Shown in pieces: positions 47,622 through 58,660 of a stretch of 64,000 nucleotides of DNA. Numbering within the stretch: position 1 is the stretch's first letter; every line of letters begins with the position of its first letter. The position numbers were made by a program, and so were the translations under genes. Source of the DNA: Ancylobacter crimeensis (GTDB lineage Bacteria; Pseudomonadota; Alphaproteobacteria; Rhizobiales; Xanthobacteraceae); assembly GCF_023016805.1 (NCBI RefSeq), contig NZ_JALKCH010000003.1, forward strand, positions 310,001-374,000, written 5' to 3'. The notes below the pieces were generated by a model, which was given only the letters and a program-made list of their open reading frames with translations, was not told the origin of the DNA and ran no database searches.

Positions 47622-48524
47622 ATGCCCGAATTGCCCGAGGTCGAAACCGTGCGCCGCGGCCTGGCGCCGGCCATGGAGGGCGCGCGTCTCACGATGGTCC
47701 AGGCGCGGCGTCCCGATCTGCGCTGGCCCTTTCCCGAGCGTTTCGCCGAGCGACTGACCGGCCGGCGCATCGTCGGTCTGGGGCGCCGGGCGAAATATCT
47801 GCTGGCCGATATCGAGCCCGGAGACGGCAACCCGGAAGCCGATGTCCTCGTCATGCATCTCGGCATGTCGGGCTCCTTTCGTATCGAGCCGCCGGACAGC
47901 GATCCCGGCCTGCCCGGCGCCTTCGCCCATCCGCGCTCCCGGGCCGAGGTGCATGACCACGTCGTCTTCACGCTCGAGAGCGGCACTCGGGTCATCTATA
48001 ATGACCCACGCCGTTTCGGGGCGATGCTGCTGGTGCCGCGCTCCGGCCTTGAGGCCCACCCCCTGTTCCGCGATCTGGGTCCGGAGCCGCTCGGCAACAG
48101 CTTCGACGCCGGCTACCTCGCTCGCGCCTGCGCCCGCCGCTTCACTTCGCTGAAGGCCGCGCTGCTCGACCAGAAGATCGTTGCCGGGCTTGGCAACATC
48201 TATGTGAGCGAAGCCCTGCATCGGGCCGGCCTTTCGCCCCACGGCGAGGCGGCGTCCCTCGCCACCGCCACCGGCCGGCCGAACGCGGGAGCGCGACGTC
48301 TGGTCGAGGCGATCCGCACCGTTCTCAGCGAGGCGATCGCCGCCGGCGGGTCCACGCTGCGCGACCATGCGCAGGTCGACGGCACGCTCGGCTATTTCCA
48401 GCACACCTTTCGCGTCTATGACCGAGAAGGCGAGGCTTGCCCCTCTCCCGGCTGCCGGGGCACGGTGAGCCGGACCGTGCAGAACGGACGCGCCACCTTC
48501 TTCTGTGCGGCGTGCCAGACATAG
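47622..48524 (+). CDS. mutM: Formamidopyrimidine-DNA glycosylase
   Basis: Removes 8-oxoguanine and formamidopyrimidines from DNA and nicks the strand. The 300-aa protein begins [14 protein letters not shown], with the catalytic Pro and Glu after Met removal. It has the H2TH region ([24 protein letters not shown]) and the C-terminal zinc finger with four Cys (CPSPGC ... CAAC). The start at 47622 is fixed by this motif. 11 bp before the enoyl-CoA hydratase gene. Confidence 0.97.
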   Translation: MPELPEVETVRRGLAPAMEGARLTMVQARRPDLRWPFPERFAERLTGRRIVGLGRRAKYLLADIEPGDGNPEADVLVMHLGMSGSFRIEPPDSDPGLPGAFAHPRSRAEVHDHVVFTLESGTRVIYNDPRRFGAMLLVPRSGLEAHPLFRDLGPEPLGNSFDAGYLARACARRFTSLKAALLDQKIVAGLGNIYVSEALHRAGLSPHGEAASLATATGRPNAGARRLVEAIRTVLSEAIAAGGSTLRDHAQVDGTLGYFQHTFRVYDREGEACPSPGCRGTVSRTVQNGRATFFCAACQT

Positions 48525-48535
48525 CGAGGCTTCCG

Positions 48536-49309
48536 ATGTCGTACGAGACGCTGCTCGTCGAAACCAATGGCCGGGTGGGCGTCGTCACGCTCCATAGGCC
48601 CAAGGCGCTGAATGCGCTCAACAGTCAGTTGATCGAAGAGCTGAATCGGGCGCTCGATGCGCTCGAAGCCGATCCCGGCATCGGCTGCATCGTGCTCGCC
48701 GGCTCGGAGCGCGCCTTCGCCGCCGGGGCCGACGTAAAGGAGATGCAGTTCCTGACCTTTCCGGCGACCTATCGCGACGACTTCATCACGAGCTGGGAGC
48801 GGCTGTCGCGCTGCCGCAAGCCGGTGATCGCCGCGGTCGCCGGCTATGCTCTGGGCGGAGGCTGCGAGATGGCGATGATGTGCGACATCATCCTCGCAGC
48901 CGACACGGCCCGTTTCGGCCAGCCGGAAATCCAGCTCGGCATCATGCCCGGCGCCGGCGGCTCGCAGCGCCTGACGCGCGCGGTGGGCAAGGCCAAGGCG
49001 ATGGAGATGTGCCTCACGGGCCGCACGATGGACGCCGCGGAGGCGGAACGCGCGGGCCTCGTCGCGCGGGTCGTGCCTGCGGCCGACCTCATGGCGGAGG
49101 CTATGAAGACCGCTGATCGAATCGCCGACATGCCGCTGGCGGCCGCCATGATGGTGAAGGAGAGCGTCAACCGCGCCTTCGAGACCACCCTCGCCGAAGG
49201 GATTCGATTCGAGCGCCGACTGTTCCAGGCGCTCTTTGCCACGGCCGACCAGAAGGAAGGGATGGGCGCCTTCGTGGAGAAGCGACAGCCGGGCTTTGCG
49301 CGGGAATGA
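48536..49309 (+). CDS. Enoyl-CoA hydratase
   Basis: Crotonase-fold enzyme that hydrates trans-2-enoyl-CoA in fatty-acid or aromatic acid degradation. The 257-aa length is typical. Seen: [16 protein letters not shown], the CoA-binding oxyanion region [10 protein letters not shown], and the catalytic Glu regions [19 protein letters not shown] and [20 protein letters not shown]. Both active-site glutamates appear to be present. Start by GAGGC upstream of 48536. Probably in one unit with mutM. Confidence 0.93.
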   Translation: MSYETLLVETNGRVGVVTLHRPKALNALNSQLIEELNRALDALEADPGIGCIVLAGSERAFAAGADVKEMQFLTFPATYRDDFITSWERLSRCRKPVIAAVAGYALGGGCEMAMMCDIILAADTARFGQPEIQLGIMPGAGGSQRLTRAVGKAKAMEMCLTGRTMDAAEAERAGLVARVVPAADLMAEAMKTADRIADMPLAAAMMVKESVNRAFETTLAEGIRFERRLFQALFATADQKEGMGAFVEKRQPGFARE

Positions 49310-49342
49310 GCCGTGCCGGAGGAGGTTCGGCCGCCGCACTGG

Positions 49343-49371
49343 TTGACGCCCCGCTCATCCGCGACTATAAG
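49343..49371 (+). promoter_or_regulatory. rpsT promoter
   Basis: TTGACG (49343-49348), 17-bp spacer, TATAAG (49366-49371): a near-consensus sigma-70 promoter about 110 bp before the S20 start codon. The leader between them may take part in autoregulation by S20. Confidence 0.8.
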
Positions 49372-49482
49372 GCCGCCCACTCGCGTTGGCCTCCTCACGG
49401 AGCGCCTCGCACCCTCATTGCCACACGATAGCGACAACGGGCAGGCTAGTCCTGACCCTTGCGACGATGAAAAGGACGGCCG

Positions 49483-49746
49483 ATGGCCAATACGCCTTCC
49501 GCCAAGAAGGCGGCGCGCAAGATCGAGCGCCGCACTGCGATCAACAAGGACCGCCGCTCGCGCATGCGCACCTTCGTGCGCAAGGTCGAGGAGGCCCTCG
49601 ACTCCGGTGACCGCGACGCTGCGAGCGTTGCGTTTAAGGCCGCCGAGCCCGAGATCATGCGCGCTGCCCAGAAGGGCGTGATCCACAAGAGCACCGCCTC
49701 GCGGAAGGTGTCTCGCCTGGCGCATCGCCTCGCCAAGCTGGCGTGA
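49483..49746 (+). CDS. rpsT: 30S ribosomal protein S20
   Basis: Binds 16S rRNA in the body of the small subunit. 87 aa, very basic, starting [22 protein letters not shown], with helices typical of S20 and the C-terminal [14 protein letters not shown]. Preceded by a strong promoter and followed by a terminator, so monocistronic. In many rhizobia rpsT lies just upstream of dnaA, as here. Confidence 0.97.
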   Translation: MANTPSAKKAARKIERRTAINKDRRSRMRTFVRKVEEALDSGDRDAASVAFKAAEPEIMRAAQKGVIHKSTASRKVSRLAHRLAKLA

Positions 49747-49796
49747 TCCTCCCCCTGTCCGCAAGGACAGCGACGGATCGACCTGATCGATTGCAG

Positions 49797-49820
49797 AACC
49801 CGGCCTCGCGGCCGGGTTTT
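49797..49820 (+). terminator. rpsT terminator
   Basis: Nine-base arms AACCCGGCC / GGCCGGGTT with loop TCGC, then TT and GTCATTT. Ends the S20 transcript about 50 bp past its stop. Confidence 0.8.
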
Positions 49821-50271
49821 GTCATTTCAGACAACTGGCGGCTGCTCTTGGCAGAACGGCAAAACCTGAACCAGCATGCCGCGCTCCGCGTTGCAAATTC
49901 GTCACAATCTGGTCGACCACGCCACAATTGACCACGCTTTAGGCTTGACACGCCGCCCTGGGTTCTTCCTCGAAATCACCCATGCAACGGAGTTGGGCAG
50001 CCCACGGGCTGTCAGAAAATCCTTTTTTTATTCATGTACTTATGACCCATGGCTGAGAAAACCGAACGAATCTGTGATGCGATCGCCGAAACCCTCGACA
50101 GCATCAAAAATCACGTCGGGGAAGGATGATTCTGGTGAGCCGGGGAATCTCGCAAAGGAGTCAGAGATTTGCCGACTGAGAGTCCTGTCGCCTCGCTCTT
50201 TCGCGGGCCAGCGATGCGCGTCGCGGGCGCCAAGAGCGTTGCACCGCGGGGGGGCGCTGTGTATGGTCACC

Positions 50272-50296
50272 CCATCTTCGGCGCGACCGAAGATGG
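50272..50296. repeat. Perfect 10-bp inverted repeat in the dnaA upstream region
   Basis: CCATCTTCGG (50272-50281), 5-nt loop CGCGA, CCGAAGATGG (50287-50296). No T-run follows on either strand, so it is not a standard terminator. Could be a regulator site or part of a structured leader. Confidence 0.6.
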
Positions 50297-50851
50297 CTCA
50301 GCGGAAAGTTGAGACGTCATTCACCACTCATACGCGTGAGGGGGTTCGGACTTGTTTTGTCTCTGTAGAACCCGCCCTGCGCGGAAATCGATCCTGATGC
50401 GTTTCAAGATGTCCGGGACTTATTCACCTGGCACCGGCGTTTGACGTTTGTTGCGTTGTCGTAAGTGTACTCCAGAACAATGAAGAATCTTTGGGCAAGC
50501 AGACATCTCTTGTCTGCGAAGGGGTATGTATGACTGTTCGAGCCTGTGACGCATCCATTGTGCATCGCGGTGTCGGTGCCACCTCGCCGCCTTCCGGTCT
50601 GCGGAGGCCCCGAGGCTCAGGAATGGACGGCGTTCGGACCGTGTGATGGTCCGCCAGTTGCGCATAGGCCCCTAGTAGAAGGCGCATAAGCGCCGCGTCA
50701 CACCAATTCACGAACGAAGCCAGATCCGACGACATAGCGCTCCTCGGCGCGCCGTTGCTGCGTGCAACCGGTGCCCCGGTTCGAGTCCATGACGCGTGCC
50801 GGAACGGCTTCGTTTCTCACAACAAGACTTCATTCAAGGCGGAGCCCCATC

Positions 50852-52375
50852 ATGTTCAAGGCAGAAGATCAAGACCTCTCGGATCGCGTTGCGGTCATGA
50901 AGGCCGATGGTCGTACCGCGGGTGCCGTGAACATGAACGACAACCGCCAGGTCTGGGAGCGCGTGCGCGCCTGCCTGCGCGCCAAGATTGGCGAGGAGGT
51001 CTATTCGAGCTGGTTCACCCGGATCGAACTCGACGGTATCGATGGGGACGTCGTCTATCTTTCCGTTCCGACGCTGTTCCTCAAGAACTGGATTCAGCAG
51101 CATTATGCGGAGCGCATCGCGGAACTCTGGCGCGACGATCTCCCCAATGCCCGCGTCGAGCTGATGGTGCGTTCCGCCGCGGTGCGCGGCGTCCATTCCG
51201 CCGCCGTCGCCGCGCGCCGGATCGTGCGGACTGTCGAGCCGCGCCGCGAGGAGCCGGCCCCCCTGCGCGACAGCCACGCCCCGATGCCGCCGGCGACCAC
51301 GCCCGAAATCCGCGCCGTCGCCAGCGACATGGCCGGCGCCTCCCCGCTCGATCCGCGCTTCACTTTCGAGAGCTATCGCCTCGGCAGCTCCAACCGTCTC
51401 GCCCACGCCGCTGCCCTCAAGGTAGCCGAGGCTCCGGCGGGCTCGACCTCCGTCTTCAACCCGCTCTATCTCCATGCCGATGTCGGCCTCGGCAAGACCC
51501 ACCTCCTGCAGGCGATCGCCGCCGCCGGTGCGGTGCGTGGGCGCAAGGTGGTCTATCTCACCGCCGAGCGATTCATGTATGGCTTCGTGAACGCGCTGAA
51601 GACCCAGTCCGCTCTCGCCTTCAAGGAACAACTGCGCGGCATCGACGTGCTGGTGATCGACGACCTGCAGTTTCTGCAGGGCAAAAGCGTGCAGCAGGAG
51701 TTCTGCCACACCCTGAACGCGCTGATGGATGCGGGCCGCCAGGTGGTGATCGCGGCCGATCGCGCGCCCGCCGAGCTCGACGCGCTCGAGGAGCGCGTAC
51801 GCTCGCGTCTCGCCGGCGGTCTCGTGGTCGAGATCGCCCCGCTCGACGAGGAACTGCGGATGCAGATCCTGACCGCGCGGGTCAGCACGCTCGCCCAGCA
51901 GCATGTCGGCTTCAAGGTGCCCGACGACGTGCTGAGCTTCATTGCCCGCAATTGCGGACAGAATGGCCGCGATCTCGACGGTGCGCTCAACCGGCTGCTG
52001 GCCCACAACCAGTTCAACAGCAGCACCATCTCGCTGGAGATGGCCGAGACCGTGGTGCGCGACCTGGTGCGTTCGTCCGAGCCCAAGCGGGTCAAGATCG
52101 ACGACATCCTGCGCATCGTCGCCAAGCACTACAACGTCACCCGTGCGGACATCCTCTCCCAGCGCCGCACCGCCAATGTGGTGAAGCCGCGCCAGGTGGC
52201 GATGTATCTCGCCAAGATGCTCACCCTGCGTTCCCTGCCCGATATCGGCCGTCGCTTCGGTGGCCGCGATCACACCACGGTGCTTCACGCCGTGCGCAAG
52301 ATCGAGGGTCTTGCCGGCACCGACCGCGCGCTGGCCGACGAACTTGAGACGTTGAAGCGCCTCGTCAACGAGTGA
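50852..52375 (+). CDS. dnaA: Chromosomal replication initiator DnaA
   Basis: Binds DnaA boxes and opens the origin. The 507-aa protein has domain I ([26 protein letters not shown]), a variable domain II, the AAA+ domain III with Walker [11 protein letters not shown] and Walker [13 protein letters not shown], and domain IV with the box-recognition signature [15 protein letters not shown]. The Walker A loop reads ADVGLGKT where most bacteria have GGVGLGKT. The start at 50852 has AAGGCGGAG upstream. Followed by dnaN and recF, a classic order. Confidence 0.97.
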   Translation: MFKAEDQDLSDRVAVMKADGRTAGAVNMNDNRQVWERVRACLRAKIGEEVYSSWFTRIELDGIDGDVVYLSVPTLFLKNWIQQHYAERIAELWRDDLPNARVELMVRSAAVRGVHSAAVAARRIVRTVEPRREEPAPLRDSHAPMPPATTPEIRAVASDMAGASPLDPRFTFESYRLGSSNRLAHAAALKVAEAPAGSTSVFNPLYLHADVGLGKTHLLQAIAAAGAVRGRKVVYLTAERFMYGFVNALKTQSALAFKEQLRGIDVLVIDDLQFLQGKSVQQEFCHTLNALMDAGRQVVIAADRAPAELDALEERVRSRLAGGLVVEIAPLDEELRMQILTARVSTLAQQHVGFKVPDDVLSFIARNCGQNGRDLDGALNRLLAHNQFNSSTISLEMAETVVRDLVRSSEPKRVKIDDILRIVAKHYNVTRADILSQRRTANVVKPRQVAMYLAKMLTLRSLPDIGRRFGGRDHTTVLHAVRKIEGLAGTDRALADELETLKRLVNE

Positions 52376-52407
52376 GCGAAGCGGCGCCGGTGATCCTCGG
52401 CCTATTT

Positions 52408-52416
52408 TTCTCCACA
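52408..52416 (+). promoter_or_regulatory. DnaA-box-like site between dnaA and dnaN
   Basis: TTCTCCACA, one mismatch from TTATCCACA, 33 bp after the dnaA stop. Single and short, so only suggestive of DnaA control of dnaN. Confidence 0.35.
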
Positions 52417-52582
52417 ATCCGGCGCTCCGTTCCGCGCCGCGGCCTTGCGCTGCGGTGAAACGGGCGGCAATGTCGTCGGCCCGGCGGCGCACCCCGCGCC
52501 GCCTGCCGGGGCGAAGCGGGGCAGCGTCCGGTGCTTGGCGCCTCCCGTGCGTCCTCCCTGTCCCGAGTTGGAAGTCGCGGCC

Positions 52583-53701
52583 ATGAAGGTCACCGTCGAG
52601 CGGGCCGAACTGCTCAAGTCTCTCGCCCATGTCCATCGCGTCGTCGAGCGACGCAACACCATTCCGATCCTCGCCAATGTGCTGATGCGCACCGATGCGC
52701 GCGGTTTGGCGCTGAAGGCGACCGACCTCGACATCGAGATCGTCGAGGTGATTCCGGCCGAGGTGGGCGAAGAGGGCGCGACCACGGTACCGGCGCACAC
52801 GATCTACGACATCGTGCGCAAGCTACCCGACGGCTCGCAGGTGCAGATCGAGACCTCGGGTGATCGCGGCACGCTCACCGTCCGCGCCGGCCGCTCGCGT
52901 TTCCAGCTCCAGACCCTCCCGGAAACCGATTTCCCGGACCTTGCCGCCGGCGAGATGAGCCATCGCTTCACCCTCAATGCGGGCGAACTGAAGCGGCTGG
53001 TGGACAAGACCCAGTTTGCGATCTCGACCGAAGAGACCCGCTATTATCTCAACGGCATCTATCTCCACGTCACAGAGGCCGCCGGCCAGCCTGTGCTGCG
53101 CGCGGTAGCTACCGACGGACACCGCCTCGCCCAGGCCCAGACCGCGGCACCGGCCGGGGCCTCCGGCATGCCAGGCGTGATCGTGCCGCGCAAGGCGGTC
53201 ACCGAGATCCAGCGCCTCGTCGAAAATGGGGAAAGCGAACTCACGGTCGAACTCTCCACTGCCAAGATCCGCGTCCTGCTCGATCGGGTCGTGCTCACCT
53301 CCAAGCTGATCGACGGCACCTTCCCCGATTACGGCCGCGTCATTCCGCTCGGCAACGACAAGACGCTCGTTGTCCGCAAGGCCGAATTCGCGGCGGCCGT
53401 CGACCGTGTCTCGACCGTCGCCTCCGAGCGCGGCCGCGCCGTCAAGCTCTCGCTCGCCGATGGTCACCTCACGCTCACCGTCACCAATCCGGATTCTGGC
53501 AGCGCGGTAGAAGAGATCGAGGTCGAATATGCCGCGGAACCGCTCGATATCGGCTTCAACAGCCGTTACCTGCTCGACATCACCGCGCAGATCGAGGGCG
53601 ATGAAGCCGAGCTGAAGCTGGCCGATCCCGGCTCGCCGACGCTGGTTCAGGAGCCGAACGCCACCAGTTCGCTCTATGTCCTGATGCCGATGCGCGTGTG
53701 A
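52583..53701 (+). CDS. dnaN: DNA polymerase III beta sliding clamp
   Basis: Ring-shaped processivity clamp of the replicase. 372 aa, beginning MKVTVERAELLKSLAHVHRVVERRNTIPILANVL and ending with the conserved YVLMPMRV. Length is typical (about 366-372), three clamp domains. The frame is open upstream to 52445 but only the ATG at 52583 gives the family start. Its stop overlaps the recF GTG start. Confidence 0.97.
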   Translation: MKVTVERAELLKSLAHVHRVVERRNTIPILANVLMRTDARGLALKATDLDIEIVEVIPAEVGEEGATTVPAHTIYDIVRKLPDGSQVQIETSGDRGTLTVRAGRSRFQLQTLPETDFPDLAAGEMSHRFTLNAGELKRLVDKTQFAISTEETRYYLNGIYLHVTEAAGQPVLRAVATDGHRLAQAQTAAPAGASGMPGVIVPRKAVTEIQRLVENGESELTVELSTAKIRVLLDRVVLTSKLIDGTFPDYGRVIPLGNDKTLVVRKAEFAAAVDRVSTVASERGRAVKLSLADGHLTLTVTNPDSGSAVEEIEVEYAAEPLDIGFNSRYLLDITAQIEGDEAELKLADPGSPTLVQEPNATSSLYVLMPMRV

Positions 53702-54861
53702 TCCCCGCAGCTCGCATCATCCGCCTGCGCCTTACCGCCTTTCGCAGCTACGCCGGCGCGGACATCGCCGCCGGTGCAGGGCCGGTCGTGCTGACCGGGC
53801 CGAACGGGGCGGGCAAGACCAATCTCCTCGAGGCCATTTCCCTCCTCTCGCCCGGCCGTGGCCTGCGCCGGGCGGCGCTGGACACCGTGGGACGACGCTC
53901 GCCCGAAGGCGTCGCGGCGACGTCATGGTCCGTTGCCGCGACGGTGGAAGGGGCCTATGGCGAGGTGCAACTCGGCACGGGCATCGAAACGGCAGGTGCG
54001 GACGCTGGCGGCCGCCAGCGCCGCTCGCGGATCGATCGCGAGCCGGTCGGCTCGGTCGGCGCGTTTTCCGATCATCTGCGTGTCGTCTGGCTGACGCCGG
54101 AGATGGACGGCCTGTTCCTCGGCCCGCCCGGCGAGCGCCGCCGCTTTCTCGATCGCCTCGTCCTCGCTGTCGATGCCGAGCACGGCACGCGGGTCGGCGC
54201 ACTGGAACGAGCCCTGCGCTCGCGAAACCGGCTGCTGGAAGAAACCTCCACCGATCCGCGCTATCTCGATGCCGTTGAACATGAACTCGCCGCGCTCGCC
54301 GTCGCGGTCGCTGCGGCGCGGGTCGAAACCGTGCGGCGGCTCGCTGCCGGGATCGCTGCCAGCCGGGACGATGCTTCGCCGTTTCCCTGGGCCAGCGTCG
54401 CGCTTGAGGGCGCGCTGGAGCAGGCGCTAGCCAACGAGCCCGCGGTGAATGTCGAGGACCGCTACCGCGCGGCGCTGCGCAACGGCCGAGCTCGCGATCG
54501 CGCCGCCGGCCGCACGCTCGAGGGCCCGCACCTCACCGACCTCGTCGTCGGCCATGGCCCGAAGGCGATCCCCGCCGCGCAGGGCTCGACCGGCGAACAG
54601 AAATCGCTGCTGATCGGCCTGTCGCTCGCCCATGCCCGTCTTGTCGGCGAAATGGCGGGCATTGCGCCGGTGATGCTGCTGGACGATGTGGTGGCCTATC
54701 TCGATCCCGATCGCCGTGCCGCGCTGTTCCGCGCGCTGGCGCAGATCGGGGGACAAGTGTGGATGACGGGCGCCGACCCCTCCGCCTTCGAAGCGCTGGC
54801 CGACAAGGCCGAGCGCTTCAGCGTAAGCCCAGGCCGTGTCGCGGCAGACCGGGACGGCTGA
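53698..54861 (+). CDS. recF: DNA replication/repair protein RecF
   Basis: SMC-like ATPase that helps load RecA at gaps. 387 aa with Walker A TGPNGAGKTNLLEAI near residue 33, the SPGRGLRRA segment, signature-like QGSTGEQKSLLIGLSLAHA and Walker B VMLLDDVVAYLD. Uses a GTG start that overlaps the dnaN stop (GTGA), indicating coupled translation. Confidence 0.95.
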   Translation: MIPAARIIRLRLTAFRSYAGADIAAGAGPVVLTGPNGAGKTNLLEAISLLSPGRGLRRAALDTVGRRSPEGVAATSWSVAATVEGAYGEVQLGTGIETAGADAGGRQRRSRIDREPVGSVGAFSDHLRVVWLTPEMDGLFLGPPGERRRFLDRLVLAVDAEHGTRVGALERALRSRNRLLEETSTDPRYLDAVEHELAALAVAVAAARVETVRRLAAGIAASRDDASPFPWASVALEGALEQALANEPAVNVEDRYRAALRNGRARDRAAGRTLEGPHLTDLVVGHGPKAIPAAQGSTGEQKSLLIGLSLAHARLVGEMAGIAPVMLLDDVVAYLDPDRRAALFRALAQIGGQVWMTGADPSAFEALADKAERFSVSPGRVAADRDG

Positions 54862-54863
54862 CC

Positions 54864-55268
54864 ATGCTCGACCATGTTTCCATTACCGTCACGGACCCGG
54901 CCCGCGCTCTTCCATTCTGGGATGCGGTGATGCAGACGCTCGGCGTGCCCCGCGTCTGGCGGCGGGACGATGGGGCAGGCTATGGCCTGCGCAACGGTCC
55001 GGACGAGGACGAGCGCTCTTATCTCACCGTTCTCGCCAGCCGCGGCGCCTTCGCCGCCGACAACCGGCATTGGTGCTTCCGCGCCGCAAGCCGCGATGCC
55101 GTGGATGCCTTCCATGCCGCCGCGCTGGCCCATGGCGGGACATGCGACGGGCCACCCGGGCTGCGCCCTCACTACCACATCGCCTATTATGCCGCCTTCG
55201 TCCGCGATCCGGACGGCAACCGCATCGAGGCCGTGCATCACCGCGCGCCGGCAATGGAGCAAGCCTGA
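54864..55268 (+). CDS. VOC-family (glyoxalase-like) protein
   Basis: Small metal-binding protein of the vicinal oxygen chelate fold. 134 aa, starting MLDHVSITVTDPARALPFWDAVM, the usual first VOC module, and ending YYAAFVRDPDGNRIEAVHH, where the Glu is the usual second metal ligand. The His at residue 4 (LDHVSI) is the first. Glyoxalases, dioxygenases and drug-resistance proteins share this fold, so the reaction is unknown. Directly after recF (2 bp gap), so read with the replication cluster. Confidence 0.85.
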   Translation: MLDHVSITVTDPARALPFWDAVMQTLGVPRVWRRDDGAGYGLRNGPDEDERSYLTVLASRGAFAADNRHWCFRAASRDAVDAFHAAALAHGGTCDGPPGLRPHYHIAYYAAFVRDPDGNRIEAVHHRAPAMEQA

Positions 55269-55326
55269 CCGGCCGCGTGGTCATTTAGGGGTTGACCTCA
55301 CGCGTACGCGCGCGCACGAAGAACCC

Positions 55327-55941
55327 ATGGACATTCTCGCCCTGCTCGTCTTCGCTGCGGCGCTTGCTCTGGCTGCGGCATCGCCGGGACCGAGCGTGAT
55401 CGCGCTCGTTGCCCGGACCCTGGTGCACGGGCGCGACGGCGCGGCGCCGCTTGTCGCCGGCATCATTCTCGGCGACATGGTGTGGCTGACGGGAGCGGCG
55501 CTCGGCCTGGCGGCTCTCGCGGCCATGCTCGGCTCCTTCTTCCTCGTCATCCGGCTGGCCGCCGCCTGCTATCTCGTCTTCCTCGCGTGGAAGCTGTGGA
55601 CCAGCAGTTCGAAGACGGTCGATGCCGCGCAGATCCGCGAGAGCGACAATCCATTTGGCCTGTTCCTCACCGGCCTTGGCATGACGCTCGGCAACCCAAA
55701 GGCCATGGCCTTCTACCTCGCCCTGCTGCCCAGCATCGTCGACCTGAACCATCTCAGCCTGCTTGGTTTTGCGGAATTGTGCGGCATCATCGTCTGCGTG
55801 CTGGCGGGGGTGCTCACCGCCTATGTCACGCTTGCCCACCGGGCCCGGCATCTCGTCGGCCGGCCGCGGGCGGTCCGTCTCATCAACCGGACCTGCGGCG
55901 CCGCCATGGCCGGCGCCGCCCTACTCGTCGCCACGAAATAA
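55327..55941 (+). CDS. LysE/RhtB-family amino-acid exporter
   Basis: Inner-membrane exporter of amino acids or related molecules. 204 aa, six hydrophobic segments, with the family motif near the N-terminus (AAASPGPSVIALVARTLVHGRDGAAPLVAGIILGD) and GLGMTLGNPKAMAFYLALLPSIVD in the middle, both diagnostic for LysE. Lies 58 bp after the VOC gene and 57 bp before gyrB. Substrate unknown. Confidence 0.88.
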   Translation: MDILALLVFAAALALAAASPGPSVIALVARTLVHGRDGAAPLVAGIILGDMVWLTGAALGLAALAAMLGSFFLVIRLAAACYLVFLAWKLWTSSSKTVDAAQIRESDNPFGLFLTGLGMTLGNPKAMAFYLALLPSIVDLNHLSLLGFAELCGIIVCVLAGVLTAYVTLAHRARHLVGRPRAVRLINRTCGAAMAGAALLVATK

Positions 55942-58428
<2,487 letters not shown>

Positions 58429-58474
58429 CGGTCCGATCCGTGCAGTCAGGTGGACGATGAGTCCAGAATGACCG

Positions 58475-58503
58475 AAGCCGGCACCCCGAAGTGCCGGCTT
58501 TTT
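58475..58503 (+). terminator. gyrB terminator
   Basis: Nine-base arms AAGCCGGCA / TGCCGGCTT with an 8-nt loop, followed by TTT. About 50 bp past the gyrB stop. Confidence 0.85.
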
Positions 58504-58660
58504 CGTGCCCGGCGAGAGCCGCGCCTCCCACCAGCCCTGTCCATTACCTTATTACCTACAAGTCGACACGATTTCCCCCGCCCTTGATCCGGGTCGCTTC
58601 CCTTGTCCGCCGGCTCGTGGCACTGCTTTGGCACCTTGCCCGCGGGAGTCTGCGTCCGCC

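Larger units (their letters stand above)
49747..50851. other. 1.1 kb gene-free, hairpin-rich region between rpsT and dnaA
   Basis: No reading frame here looks like a gene, and composition is more AT-rich than the neighbours. It holds several inverted repeats: AATCTC/GAGATT at 50146-50169, a 10-bp-arm hairpin at 50272-50296, GGGTTC/GAACCC at 50342-50373, GCAGACA-TCTCT-TGTCTGC at 50499-50517 and CGGACC/GGTCCG at 50635-50653. One near DnaA box, TTATTCACC (8/9), is at 50420-50428. It must contain the dnaA promoter. Whether it is also a replication origin or encodes a structured RNA is undecided. Confidence 0.5.

Noticed and set aside
49876..50397. Open frame of 173 codons in the rpsT-dnaA gap
   Set aside because: No ribosome site, no recognisable domain, and composition resembles the non-coding surroundings.
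50778..50788. tRNA-like T-loop sequence GGTTCGAGTCC just before dnaA
   Set aside because: The flanking bases cannot form a 5-bp T stem and no acceptor, D or anticodon arm is visible, so it is not a tRNA or an obvious attachment site.
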